Origin: an uncultured Eubacterium sp.
GTDB lineage: Bacteria; Bacillota; Clostridia; Lachnospirales; Lachnospiraceae
Length of the DNA: 64,000 nt
Direction of reading: 5' to 3'
NCBI GenBank assembly: GCA_910586445.1
Contig: CAJUHV010000005.1
Span: forward strand, 33,525 to 97,524
Position numbers and translations under genes: made by a program. Shown piece after piece: positions 26,012-34,440 of this stretch (position 1 is the stretch's first letter; each line of letters opens with the position of its first letter). The notes under the pieces were generated by a model. It was not told the origin of the DNA, did not search any database, and saw only the letters and a program-made list of their open reading frames with translations.

Positions 26012-26926
26012 ATGGATTATGTTTTAACAACGAATGCATTAACTAAAAGCTATGGGCATTTTCAGGCACTCCACGGACTGACAATGCATGTACCCAAAGG
26101 CGCTATATACGGATTTGTCGGCAGAAACGGCTCCGGCAAGACGACGCTGATCCGCTTAATCTGCGGGCTGCAGCATCCTTCATCCGGCGATTTTACGCTT
26201 TATGGCAGAAAAAATACGGCAGACGACATTAACCGCTCGCGCAGGCGCATCGGGGCTGTCGTAGAGACACCGGCGGTCTATCTGGATATGACGGCAGAAG
26301 AAAACCTAAAAATGCAGTACCGCATACTCGGGCTGCCGTCTCTGGACGGGCTGACTGACGTTCTGCGTATCGTAGGACTGGAGCATGCCGGGAAAAAGAA
26401 GGCAAAAAACTTTTCCCTGGGCATGCGCCAGCGCCTCGGCATCGCCATTGCCCTGGCAGGCTCTCCCGACTTTTTAATACTCGATGAGCCTGCAAACGGC
26501 CTAGATCCGCAGGGCATTATCGAAATGCGGGAGCTGATCTTAAAGCTCAGCCGTGAACAGCAGATTACGATACTTGTATCCAGCCATATTTTGGATGAGC
26601 TGTCCAGATTTGCAACCCATTACGGATTTATCGACAGCGGACGCCTTGTAAAAGAAATCAGCGCGGCTGAGCTGGACGCCGCGTGCCGCAAATGCACGCG
26701 CCTGGAAGTAAACAGCACCAGACCGCTGGCACGCATACTGGAATCGTTAAACATCGAATACAAAATACTGTCAGAAACGCAGGCTGACCTGTTTACAAAA
26801 ATAAATGTCTCACAGTTATCCAATGCACTGTCTGCGGAAGGCTGCGAAATATTGTCCATGCATGAGCATGACGAAAGCCTGGAAAGCTATTATATGAATC
26901 TGGTGGGAGGTAATCGAAATGAATAA
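26012..26926 (+). CDS. ABC transporter ATP-binding protein (peptide-antibiotic type)
   Basis: This 304-residue ATPase has Walker A GRNGSGKTTLIRLICG, a signature in NFSLGMRQRLGIAIAL and Walker B DFLILDEPANGLDPQG, plus a C-terminal extension of about 80 residues. It fits the bacitracin/lantibiotic exporter or bacteriocin-immunity group (BcrA/LanF type). AAAGGAGG precedes the ATG. The 3' end overlaps the permease gene by 8 nt, so the two are translationally coupled and form one transporter. Confidence 0.94.
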   Translation: MDYVLTTNALTKSYGHFQALHGLTMHVPKGAIYGFVGRNGSGKTTLIRLICGLQHPSSGDFTLYGRKNTADDINRSRRRIGAVVETPAVYLDMTAEENLKMQYRILGLPSLDGLTDVLRIVGLEHAGKKKAKNFSLGMRQRLGIAIALAGSPDFLILDEPANGLDPQGIIEMRELILKLSREQQITILVSSHILDELSRFATHYGFIDSGRLVKEISAAELDAACRKCTRLEVNSTRPLARILESLNIEYKILSETQADLFTKINVSQLSNALSAEGCEILSMHEHDESLESYYMNLVGGNRNE

Positions 26927-27749
26927 ATTAATATCTGCCGGTTTTTTACGGCTCAGACGTGATAAAATTTTCTGGCTGCTGGCTGCTGCCATGCTGGTCT
27001 ATGCTATTGCCTATATGTTAAACGGCTGCCGGACGGCTTCTTCTGACAAAATGAAAGACTATGTGTACCATCTGGATCAGTTTTATTTTCACTATGCGCT
27101 TACAATCGGCTTATTCAGCGCAGTATTTACGAGCCTGTATCTGGGTACGGAGTACAGCGACGGTGCCATACGCAACAGGCTCATTATCGGGCATTCCCGC
27201 ACCTGCATCTATCTATCCAGCCTGGCCATCAGCATATCGGCAACGCTGTTTATTATGACCGCATGGCTAGCCGGGGCACTGGTCGGCATTCCTACGCTTG
27301 GCTTCTGGCATATGGGAACCTATGTTTATATCTATCTGCTGGTCAGCGTTTTATCTGCCGCTGCCTTATCCGCCATCTTTACGTTGATCGGAATGCTCTG
27401 TCCCAACAAAGCAATGTGTGCGGTTGCGGCTATTGTATTATTTTTGATTCTGATGACCATAGCGTTCATGCTGTATAATGCACTGAGCCAGCCGGAATTT
27501 ACCGACAATATTGTGCTGACTGCAGACGGCATGCAGTTTGGTGATCCTGTCCCAAATCCCTCCTATGTCAGCGGGACAAAACGGGAAGTCTACCAGTTTA
27601 TGCTGGATGTGCTGCCTACCGGACAGTGCATACAGATCTTTGACCTGAGCATCGCACATCCGCTGCGGATGATCGTCTCCTCCATTTCGATCCTTGCAGG
27701 CGTCTCCTTGTGCGGCATCGGCATCTTCCATAAAAAGAATATCCGGTAA
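26919..27749 (+). CDS. ABC transporter permease
   Basis: This 276-residue membrane protein has about six helices (for example FWLLAAAMLVYAIAYML, YVYIYLLVSVLSAAALSAIF, AVAAIVLFLILMTIAFML). A short loop, YLGTEYSDGAIRNRLIIGHSR, is typical of the ABC-2 bacteriocin-immunity permeases. It overlaps the ATPase gene and is followed 36 nt later by the sensor kinase with its own AAAGGAG site. Confidence 0.9.
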   Translation: MNKLISAGFLRLRRDKIFWLLAAAMLVYAIAYMLNGCRTASSDKMKDYVYHLDQFYFHYALTIGLFSAVFTSLYLGTEYSDGAIRNRLIIGHSRTCIYLSSLAISISATLFIMTAWLAGALVGIPTLGFWHMGTYVYIYLLVSVLSAAALSAIFTLIGMLCPNKAMCAVAAIVLFLILMTIAFMLYNALSQPEFTDNIVLTADGMQFGDPVPNPSYVSGTKREVYQFMLDVLPTGQCIQIFDLSIAHPLRMIVSSISILAGVSLCGIGIFHKKNIR

Positions 27750-27785
27750 ATATATCGTAAAATTATACAGTCAAAGGAGACCACT

Positions 27786-28694
27786 ATGGAAATATGGTTA
27801 TGGGCCTTCCTCGGCCCTGCGCTTTTTGCAGCTGCTGTCCTGACAGCCAAAATATACCTGATCAAGCTGTCTATCACAGAAATAGAACAGGCATTTGCCG
27901 ACAGGCTTATAACCGATACCAATACGCTCATAGATATTTCCAGCCGCGACAGGCATATGCGGCGTCTGGCAGCCTCCATCAATAAACAGCTGGTGATCCT
28001 GCGCGACAGGCGCCTGCAGTATCAGCAGGGAGACATGGAGCTGAAAAACGCAGTGACAAATATTTCCCACGACCTGCGCACGCCCCTGACCGCGATTCTA
28101 GGATATCTGGAGCTGCTTGAGCTGGAACGCCATACGCCGAAAGCATGCAGCTATATCCAGATCATCAAAAGCCGGGCCGAGCTGATGGCACGCCTGACCG
28201 AAGAGCTGTTTAGCTATTCAGTCATTCTCACCGGCCCGAAGGATACTGGCAGCATACACACCGAGCCCGCCGTCCTAAACACGATCCTGGAAGAAAGCAT
28301 TGCCGCCTTTTATGCAGAGCTTAACAGCCGCGGCATCAGCCCCATTGTGCATATGCCGGATACAAAAATTATAAGATCCATTGATCCGTCAGCGGTATCG
28401 CGCATATTTTCCAACCTGTTAAACAATGCGATCAAATACAGTGACGGCGACCTGGAGATTACGCTTTCACAGGACGGAACAATCGCATTTGCCAACAAAG
28501 CCTCCAGACTAAACAAAGTACTCGCCGCAAAGCTGTTTGACCGTTTTTATACGGTAGAATCAGCCGAAAACTCGACCGGGCTGGGCCTTACCATTGCCCG
28601 TACATTAGTGGAACAGATGAACGGCTCTATAAAGGCCGAATATGAAAACGGCAGGCTGTGCATATTCATTTTGTTTCCTGACAAAACAAAATGA
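27786..28694 (+). CDS. Sensor histidine kinase of the ABC transporter operon
   Basis: This 302-residue kinase has one N-terminal membrane helix (residues 4-27) and almost no extracellular part, like intramembrane-sensing kinases that read the state of a partner transporter. HisKA has VTNISHDLRTPLTAILGYL. The ATPase part has SNLLNNAIKYSDGD (N box), FDRFYTV (F box) and STGLGLTIART (G2), but the usual DxG (G1) region reads IAFANKASRLN. It pairs with the OmpR regulator at 25222. Confidence 0.92.
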   Translation: MEIWLWAFLGPALFAAAVLTAKIYLIKLSITEIEQAFADRLITDTNTLIDISSRDRHMRRLAASINKQLVILRDRRLQYQQGDMELKNAVTNISHDLRTPLTAILGYLELLELERHTPKACSYIQIIKSRAELMARLTEELFSYSVILTGPKDTGSIHTEPAVLNTILEESIAAFYAELNSRGISPIVHMPDTKIIRSIDPSAVSRIFSNLLNNAIKYSDGDLEITLSQDGTIAFANKASRLNKVLAAKLFDRFYTVESAENSTGLGLTIARTLVEQMNGSIKAEYENGRLCIFILFPDKTK

Positions 28695-28755
28695 AGACGT
28701 GAAGCCTGCTGTACCAATATCTTCTTAATTTTATAGTTTTTTATATATTTATTTT

Positions 28756-29832
28756 TTATAGCTTCAATACATTTTTATCTCCATGCAGCACCCGGTAGCG
28801 CTGTGTCTCATCTAATTCGATCAGCCTGCCCCGCCTGTCATAATAAGTCAGCAGGTCTGAATTATGTGCCAGCTGCCTTGCGCCGTTTCTGGTCAGCAGC
28901 TGCTCGATCTGCTCCAGATTTCCAGATTTGACGGCTTCATCGGAAATCGCCCCGTATTTTGGCAGATCGTCGATATCTTCTAATGGCGGCAGCCCCTGCA
29001 GGTCATCTTCCGTTTCGATCCGGCTGCTTTCTAAGATCTCGTATGCCGTCTGTGCGGTCAGGTCTGCTGCCTCCCCAGCTTGTTCCAATGAGCCTTGTAT
29101 CAGATCAGAAGCTGCTGTGCCCAGAACGCCTGACCTGCCGTCTGCTGTCTGTCCCTGTATGTCAGCTGCCGCATCTTTCTGCTGCTGCGCTGTATATTCT
29201 GATGTTTCCTGCTGTGTGGGCGCATTGATCTGGCCCGCTGTATCATTCTGCTGCCGGGCAGTATATTCTGCTGTCCCCTGCTCCGCTGTCAGAGCCATTT
29301 CTTCTGTCTGTCCCTGTATCTGGCCTGCTGTATGTTCTGCTGCCCCCTGTGCCGCTGACATTTCTACATCGATACCTGCCGCATCTTTCTGCTGCTGCAT
29401 TGACGCATCGATCTGGCCGGCCGCACCCTGCTGCGGCTGTAATCCGCCTGCATCTGCCTGATTGCTGCCGGGCCGCATTTTTCCCGCATTCCCTGCCGCT
29501 GCGGTATCGGATTCCCAGAAATTTTTCAGCCAGCGGATCACGGGTGCAAATAATTTACGCAGCGTCTGCGTCAAAACACCCGATAAAGCTTCCCCGTCCG
29601 TCTGAGCTGCTTTTGCCTTTTCCCTGCCAGACTGGCTTGACAGATCCAATATAACACCCTGACTGCCTTTTTCCGGCTGCTTCATGCTGCCTGTGCCGCG
29701 TTTTTGGTCTATTTTATGTCCTGCAGCCTCTTTTTGGCCCGGCGTATTTTCATATGCTCTTACAGCCGGATTTTTTCTCTTCTTTTGATCTGCATAACCA
29801 TAGACATCATTCCCTTTGATTTTATCAATCAT
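28756..29832 (-). CDS. Hypothetical protein with Gln/Ala/Gly-rich low-complexity core
   Basis: I do not recognise this 358-residue protein. Residues 1-80 are basic and polar. Residues 85-105 form a possible amphipathic helix (TLRKLFAPVIRWLKNFWES). Residues 110-250 are a low-complexity stretch rich in Gln, Ala, Gly, Thr and Glu with loose repeats such as AEQGTAEYTA, QQETSEYTAQQQKDAA and AGQINAP. The last 90 residues look folded (GLPPLEDIDDLPKYGAISD, LEQIEQLLTRNGARQLAHNSDLL, DETQRYRVLHGDKNVLKL). There is no signal peptide. The ATG at 29832 is preferred; a GTG three codons upstream is possible. Its 3' end faces the kinase of the ABC operon. Confidence 0.7.
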   Translation of the reverse strand: MIDKIKGNDVYGYADQKKRKNPAVRAYENTPGQKEAAGHKIDQKRGTGSMKQPEKGSQGVILDLSSQSGREKAKAAQTDGEALSGVLTQTLRKLFAPVIRWLKNFWESDTAAAGNAGKMRPGSNQADAGGLQPQQGAAGQIDASMQQQKDAAGIDVEMSAAQGAAEHTAGQIQGQTEEMALTAEQGTAEYTARQQNDTAGQINAPTQQETSEYTAQQQKDAAADIQGQTADGRSGVLGTAASDLIQGSLEQAGEAADLTAQTAYEILESSRIETEDDLQGLPPLEDIDDLPKYGAISDEAVKSGNLEQIEQLLTRNGARQLAHNSDLLTYYDRRGRLIELDETQRYRVLHGDKNVLKL

Positions 29833-29858
29833 ACGCTGCACCGCCTTTATACGAATTT

Positions 29859-30569
29859 TTATTTTTGTTCTTCCCTGCGCAGTTTACGTGCCGAAGCCTT
29901 CCACTCCTTTGACACGCGGTCAGACTCACAGGTCTTTTGAATCGACTTATTATGTGTAAAACCATCCAGCGTGCCTTTCTCCAAAAATGCACAGGTCTTT
30001 TCTGGAAACCTGACAAAACAGACAGAAATCAGCCATGCTACAGCCATCCTTGCATAATATCCTTCATTTCGGATCTGGCTGCATACATGAAATATTTCTT
30101 CTATATAAGTCTGATCAACAAAATGATCCAGCATCGATACGATGCCGAACCGAATGCCGTATTCTGTATCTGTTAAAATCCATCTGTTTAAATAATCCCA
30201 CCAATACGCAGGCTGTTTTTTCATCCATTTATAGGTAACGCAGCAGCTGTCACATACGCCCCAGCTGTCGATTACCGGCACAAAAGCCTCAAGATACTGC
30301 CTGCGCTCACTGTCATTCATTTTTGCATAACCTATCACCATGCCATACAGGAGCTTTTCCTCATAACAGCCGTCATCCTGCCAATCGACGTCCTGCATCT
30401 GCGAAAGATATTCAAATGCACCGCTTTTTGCTGTCTTTTTTGCAATTTCCCGCAGTTTCGGCACACGCACACCGAGCAGGTCAGTAACGCCCGGCAGCAG
30501 TTTTTCCTGAAAAGCCTTATAATCCGGCTCCGCCAGCTGCAGGAGCTGCGCCCGTATTTTATCTCTCAT
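29859..30569 (-). CDS. DNA alkylation repair protein, AlkD-like
   Basis: This 236-residue all-helical protein belongs to the HEAT-like repeat DNA glycosylases that remove N3- and N7-alkylated purines. It shows GVRVPKLREIAKKTAK near the start, then DWQDDGCYEEKLLYGMVIG, FVPVIDSWGVCDSCC, and WWDYLNRWILTDTEYGIRFGIVSML, matching the family along its length. The ATG at 30569 gives the normal family length and has AAGGA at about 9 nt. A longer reading frame to 30605 would overlap the short repeat at 30583. Confidence 0.88.
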   Translation of the reverse strand: MRDKIRAQLLQLAEPDYKAFQEKLLPGVTDLLGVRVPKLREIAKKTAKSGAFEYLSQMQDVDWQDDGCYEEKLLYGMVIGYAKMNDSERRQYLEAFVPVIDSWGVCDSCCVTYKWMKKQPAYWWDYLNRWILTDTEYGIRFGIVSMLDHFVDQTYIEEIFHVCSQIRNEGYYARMAVAWLISVCFVRFPEKTCAFLEKGTLDGFTHNKSIQKTCESDRVSKEWKASARKLRREEQK

Positions 30570-30582
30570 GCCATACCCATCC

Positions 30583-30602
30583 TTAGAGCGCGTCCTAAAA
30601 AT
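30583..30602. repeat. Short dispersed motif, copy 1
   Basis: TTAGAGCGCGTCCTAAAAAT here and CTAGAGCGTGTCCTAAAAAT at 54551-54570 differ at two positions. Both are intergenic or at a gene start. They could be ends of a degraded mobile or palindromic element. Confidence 0.5.
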
Positions 30603-30611
30603 CACGGAACG

Positions 30612-31601
30612 CTAAAAAAGTTCCCCGCAGTATTCCTGATATATAGAGAAAAAGCTGTCCGTTTTAATATCGCCGGATGTTTCTATTTCAATCCCATCCC
30701 AGGCCTTCTGATACAGTTTTTTGGAAATCGTCTTACTGTATGCGTCAAAGACATCTCCAAACGCTGCTTTCTCACGCTTTTGTACGATTTTCAGCTTATT
30801 GATATCGGTCAATTCTTCATTAAATTTATTGACACAGTATAAATAACAGTAGCCTTCCTCTGTTTTAATACATTTTGAGACTTCGCCGTTATCCAGCGCA
30901 AACGCTGCCTGTTCTACTTCCTGTGCCAGTTCTCCCCTGCCAAACTGAATCTTTACTTCTTCCGCTTCATTATAAGAACCTGCAACCGCGGCAAAATCAC
31001 CGCCGTCATTCAGCGCTTTTTTCACGGCCTTTGCTTTCTTTTTGTCAGATACTACAATCTGCATAGCATCCATAATGCGTGCTTCGTCATCGCTGACCTC
31101 ACTGTTTATATCACCGGTCAGCGATTTGTATAGCTTCTGTGCCAGAGCATAGTCTTCGTATAATGTTTGGAGATCTTCCTCGCTTATTTCCAGATAATCC
31201 AGCTCCTTTTCACTCAGCGACTCGTAATACGCCTTTGCAGCCTTTTGTATGCCGGCGATCTCAGGCTCTTCCAAAGCAATGTCACGGCTTTTTGCCAGTG
31301 AATCCATGCTGAGAATCTTTGTCATCTGTGAAAGTGTCAGATTTTTGATATATTCCTCGAGCGGCTGCGCCTGACTGTCCTGTGCCCACAGGTCTACGCC
31401 CGCTACCGTTCCATATAGATTCTGGTAATTAGCCAGATATACTTTTGCCTCTGTGGCAGAATAACTGCGCCCGTCTACTTTCAGCACCTGCCTGACTGAA
31501 ATCTGCGGTACACGCAGGGTATCTCCTTTACTGCAGCCCGTGCACACCACTGCCAGAAGCAGTCCCGCACACAATGCTGATACCGTTTTTTTTCTTCTCA
31601 T
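30612..31601 (-). CDS. Parvulin-like peptidyl-prolyl isomerase lipoprotein (PrsA-like)
   Basis: This 329-residue protein begins with a lipoprotein signal (SALCAGLLLAVVCTGC), so it is anchored outside the membrane. The rest resembles SurA/PrsA foldases: an N-terminal helical chaperone part and a parvulin-like domain (about residues 180-275, MDAMQIVVSDKKKAKAV, FGRGELAQEVEQAAFAL). The first catalytic His usual in the HIL motif is Gln here, so isomerase activity is doubtful and chaperone activity more likely. A short acidic protein gene ends 3 nt upstream. The AlkD-like gene follows. Confidence 0.82.
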   Translation of the reverse strand: MRRKKTVSALCAGLLLAVVCTGCSKGDTLRVPQISVRQVLKVDGRSYSATEAKVYLANYQNLYGTVAGVDLWAQDSQAQPLEEYIKNLTLSQMTKILSMDSLAKSRDIALEEPEIAGIQKAAKAYYESLSEKELDYLEISEEDLQTLYEDYALAQKLYKSLTGDINSEVSDDEARIMDAMQIVVSDKKKAKAVKKALNDGGDFAAVAGSYNEAEEVKIQFGRGELAQEVEQAAFALDNGEVSKCIKTEEGYCYLYCVNKFNEELTDINKLKIVQKREKAAFGDVFDAYSKTISKKLYQKAWDGIEIETSGDIKTDSFFSIYQEYCGELF

Positions 31602-31604
31602 TCA

Positions 31605-31868
31605 CTAAACCTCTACAACCAGATATCTTCCATCCGGCAGTGTAAACACCTCACTGGCTTCTTCAATATCTTTTAAGCTCATATCACTGATGTCTGCCCC
31701 GCTCTCATCCAGATAATCTTTTACCTCCTGCAGGCTGTCACAGACCACCGCCATGCAGTCTTCTAAAAACTCCTCTGCCTCTTCAAGTGATGAAGCCACT
31801 TTCTCACGAAACAACTGGGACTGGTGCTTCAAAAAATAGTTTAAACAAACCTCATCAAACTGTTCCAT
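31605..31868 (-). CDS. Small acidic hypothetical protein, 87 residues
   Basis: I do not recognise this protein. It is acidic and helical, with a Glu/Asp-rich middle (SLEEAEEFLEDCMAVVCDSL), two Cys in that region, and a final strand pair (VFTLPDGRYLVVEV). There is no signal peptide. AAGGAG lies 8 nt before the ATG. Its stop is 3 nt upstream of the PrsA-like gene, so the two are surely co-transcribed. A cytoplasmic companion for a secreted foldase would be odd, so the link may be only regulatory. Confidence 0.72.
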   Translation of the reverse strand: MEQFDEVCLNYFLKHQSQLFREKVASSLEEAEEFLEDCMAVVCDSLQEVKDYLDESGADISDMSLKDIEEASEVFTLPDGRYLVVEV

Positions 31869-32024
31869 CTTTTGTTCTCCTTCCCTATACCTCTTCTACA
31901 TCTGCTTAATGAATTTGTCATAAATATTGTTACCGGATCTTATTTTATCATAGTATGAAAAAGGCGAAAACGCAATCTTTAATTTTAAAAATTTACGTTA
32001 CTGATGCTGCCGGCAAATCGAAAC

Positions 32025-32053
32025 TTGCAAACAAACAGTATTTCCTTTATAAT
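32025..32053 (+). promoter_or_regulatory. Sigma-A promoter of the TPR-like gene
   Basis: TTGCAA (32025-32030), 17 bp, and TATAAT (32048-32053) lie about 60 nt before the start codon at 32113. The rest of the 31869-32024 gap is AT-rich and shows nothing clear. Confidence 0.7.
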
Positions 32054-32112
32054 AACCTTATGCAGTAAATCAAAAGACAATTTTATTCAGCAAATGAAAA
32101 AGAGGTATCTGT

Positions 32113-33051
32113 ATGATTTCTAAATTATTATCAAATCTTCTGCAGCTGTTCCACGATGTAATTCCAGCGCGGAATATGGAAGAATTTGAACAGCGGCTGA
32201 CAAAGGCACAGGAACGTGAAGACCTGCCCGCACTCTCCAAAATCTATTATGACCTGGGTGTACACTGTATGAAAAACGACGACCCAAACCGCGCTATGAT
32301 GTATCTAAGCCGTTCTGACAGTATATTTAGTTCACGGGATGATATCTTTGACCAGGTCAAGGAATCTGTCCGTGAGGATTGTTCCGACCGGATTGGCGAG
32401 CTGGAAGAACTCCCTCTGCTGACAAACCAGATTCCCGAAGAAATCGAGCAGTTAGCAGGCCAGTATCTAGACGATCTGCGTATTCGTATATGGGGTCTGT
32501 TTACGATATCCCGCCTGGTTCAGGTAGGCAGCCGCCTCAGCGTACTGGAAGGCTGTGAGGTGCTGGGCGAATTAGGCACCGCCGTAGACTTGATGTTCCG
32601 TTCCTTTCAAGAGCCGATCTCGCAGGAAGAATACCAGTTCCTTTTTGATGTATGCAACGAGCTGTACGATTTAGGCGACAGTGAGTGCTTTACAGATATG
32701 ACCAGACAGGTGGATGTTCCAAACAGCGCACCGATCCAGGCCTTTGATTTGAACGGCCTGCTGACCCTGACAGAGCTGAACCTCTACATTGACAGCCATT
32801 TAAGGCTGCTGAGCGGCGGTCCTAAAAACAGCGACGCCGAAACAGGCGTAATCGCATGTGCGCTTCTGCCCGACTACTATCTGCGCAGCTGTAAGGATGA
32901 TCTGTCCAAGCTCCCGCAGATTCAGCGTGAAATAGAACGAATCCAGTCCGACCTTGATTTTATCTGTTCCCAGTTTACCTGGCAGGACGCAGCTGAACGG
33001 ATTGCGGCGTATAAAGAGCTTGATATACTCTCTGTATTCCGTCTTAAATAG
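32113..33051 (+). CDS. Hypothetical TPR-like cytoplasmic protein
   Basis: This 312-residue, largely helical acidic protein has no signal or membrane segment. Residues 25-75 (LTKAQEREDLPALSKIYYDLG, NDDPNRAMMYLSRSDSIF) resemble a pair of tetratricopeptide-type helices. The remainder is unfamiliar, with aromatic and acidic stretches such as EEYQFLFDVCNELYDLGDSECF. It stands alone between its own promoter and a hairpin at 33116. I would not give it a function. Confidence 0.72.
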   Translation: MISKLLSNLLQLFHDVIPARNMEEFEQRLTKAQEREDLPALSKIYYDLGVHCMKNDDPNRAMMYLSRSDSIFSSRDDIFDQVKESVREDCSDRIGELEELPLLTNQIPEEIEQLAGQYLDDLRIRIWGLFTISRLVQVGSRLSVLEGCEVLGELGTAVDLMFRSFQEPISQEEYQFLFDVCNELYDLGDSECFTDMTRQVDVPNSAPIQAFDLNGLLTLTELNLYIDSHLRLLSGGPKNSDAETGVIACALLPDYYLRSCKDDLSKLPQIQREIERIQSDLDFICSQFTWQDAAERIAAYKELDILSVFRLK

Positions 33052-33093
33052 CATACGAATAATAATATACGCTTTAAATAAAGACTGCCCATG

Positions 33094-33105
33094 CTTAGTA
33101 CTAAG
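33094..33105. promoter_or_regulatory. 12-bp perfect palindrome upstream of the toxin-antitoxin pair
   Basis: CTTAGTACTAAG is a perfect palindrome 73 nt before the antitoxin start. Type II antitoxins usually bind such sites at their own promoter, so this is a candidate operator. Confidence 0.4.
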
Positions 33106-33115
33106 TATTTGCCAG

Positions 33116-33153
33116 CAGGCAGCAGAGCGCAGGATGTAGTGATCTGCTGCCTG
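33116..33153 (+). repeat. 11-bp inverted repeat before the antitoxin gene
   Basis: Arms CAGGCAGCAGA (33116-33126) and TCTGCTGCCTG (33143-33153) are perfectly complementary around a 16-nt loop. No U-run follows. It may stop the TPR-like transcript imperfectly or act as an operator or leader hairpin for the toxin-antitoxin operon. Confidence 0.55.
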
Positions 33154-33177
33154 AATTGAAAGAAAGGACACAAATTA

Positions 33178-33399
33178 ATGAGTAATCGTGAAAAAGCAAT
33201 ACAGCTATTAAATATAATCGATGAAGAAAAAATGGTTTATGTTGTTGGTATATTAGAAAATTTAACCGGATTTGCAGATATCCCAAACGACGAAACAATA
33301 GCTGCCATAAATGAGGGTGACAAAATGCTCGAAAACGGAACAGGACAGCGTTTCACTGGTTCTACAGAGGATTTCTTTCATATGCTGTTGGAGGAATGA
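33178..33399 (+). CDS. Antitoxin of a RelB/YafQ-type pair
   Basis: The C-terminal half of this 73-residue protein (DETIAAINEGDKMLENGTGQRFTGSTEDFFHML) follows the pattern of RelB-like antitoxins that wrap the toxin. The N-terminal half (REKAIQLLNIIDEEKMVYVVGILENLTG) is helical and does not look like the usual ribbon-helix-helix start. It is followed after one base by the toxin gene, as expected for a type II pair. AAAGGA precedes the ATG. Confidence 0.8.
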   Translation: MSNREKAIQLLNIIDEEKMVYVVGILENLTGFADIPNDETIAAINEGDKMLENGTGQRFTGSTEDFFHMLLEE

Positions 33400-33400
33400 A

Positions 33401-33673
33401 ATGTTAAAGCTATCATCTACGACAAAATTTAAAAAAGATTTAAAACTATGCCAAAAAAGAAATTATAATTTAAATCTGCTGTATGACATTGTGAATATAT
33501 TAAGAATACCAACAGCATTACCGCCCCAAAATAAAGACCATGATTTAAAAGGCAATTTTGGCGGAAAAAGAGAATGCCACATTACACCTGATTGGTTATT
33601 GATCTATCGAATTGAAAATGATGAATTAATGCTTGACAGAACAGGAACACATTCTGATTTATTTAAAAAATAA
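33401..33673 (+). CDS. YafQ-family mRNA interferase toxin
   Basis: This 90-residue protein is a RelE-fold endoribonuclease that cuts mRNA on the ribosome. The known YafQ catalytic residues are all visible: His in the RECHITPDWLLIYRI block with the D-W pair, and the terminal THSDLF with His and Phe. LKGNFGGKRECH gives the typical basic loop. The ATG at 33401 lies one base after the antitoxin stop, with GGAGGAATGAA as ribosome binding site inside the antitoxin end. All key residues are present, so it should be active. Confidence 0.92.
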   Translation: MLKLSSTTKFKKDLKLCQKRNYNLNLLYDIVNILRIPTALPPQNKDHDLKGNFGGKRECHITPDWLLIYRIENDELMLDRTGTHSDLFKK

Positions 33674-33790
33674 TTTCCAACCATTACTTCTCTGGCAAAC
33701 GGAATCATTTCCTGCTTCAATCAGGAAAAGTAATTTCCCTTTAACAAAAACTCCAGGTCATTAAAAATCCCGCCTGCCATAATAAAGCTC

Positions 33791-34372
33791 CTAATATGAA
33801 AGATAAGATTTTAACTCCTGATATAACTTTGCCACAGGAAGTCCCACCACATTATTATAATCGCCCTCAATGCTTTCAACAAAACGTCCGCCGATTCCCT
33901 GTATGCCATAGCTGCCCGCCTTATCCATAGGCTCACCGGAACTGACATAATCTTTGATTTCTGCATCAGACATCGGATAAAAGGTGACATTTGTGCACTC
34001 ACAAAAATGAATACACTGACGCCTGCCGTGCTGCATCAGGACCGCTGTGACACCTGTATAGACCTGATGACGGTTTCCTGACAGCATGCGCAGCGTATTT
34101 ACAGCATCATTTTCATCCTTAGGCTTGCCTAAAATCTTCCCCTGACAGGCGACCGCCGTATCCGCGCCGATTATCAGATAATCGTCCCGCAGGCCGCATA
34201 GGCCCTGTTCTGCCTCATACGCTTTCCGGCCTGCCAATTCCAATACGACGTCCTCTGGCAGCTCTTTTGTGCAGTGCTCTTCCCCATTTGCTGCCATGAT
34301 CTCAAATTCTGCAAATAGTTTTGCAAGCAGCTCTTTTCTTCTGGGTGACGCTGAAGCTAATATAATACGCAT
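33791..34372 (-). CDS. maf: Maf-family nucleoside triphosphate pyrophosphatase
   Basis: This 193-residue protein has the Maf signature IILASASPRRKELLAKL, the YLIIGADTAVACQGKILGKPKD block and YGIQGIGGRFVESIEGDYNNVVGLP. Maf hydrolyses non-canonical or m5-pyrimidine nucleotides and influences cell division in Bacillus. It lies downstream of addA on the same strand with a 68-nt gap. Confidence 0.95.
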   Translation of the reverse strand: MRIILASASPRRKELLAKLFAEFEIMAANGEEHCTKELPEDVVLELAGRKAYEAEQGLCGLRDDYLIIGADTAVACQGKILGKPKDENDAVNTLRMLSGNRHQVYTGVTAVLMQHGRRQCIHFCECTNVTFYPMSDAEIKDYVSSGEPMDKAGSYGIQGIGGRFVESIEGDYNNVVGLPVAKLYQELKSYLSY

Positions 34373-34440
34373 ATCTCTTCCTTCCTATATTTATCATACA
34401 ATATTGCAGAAACGTTTAAAATCCTCTGCCTGATCTTATA

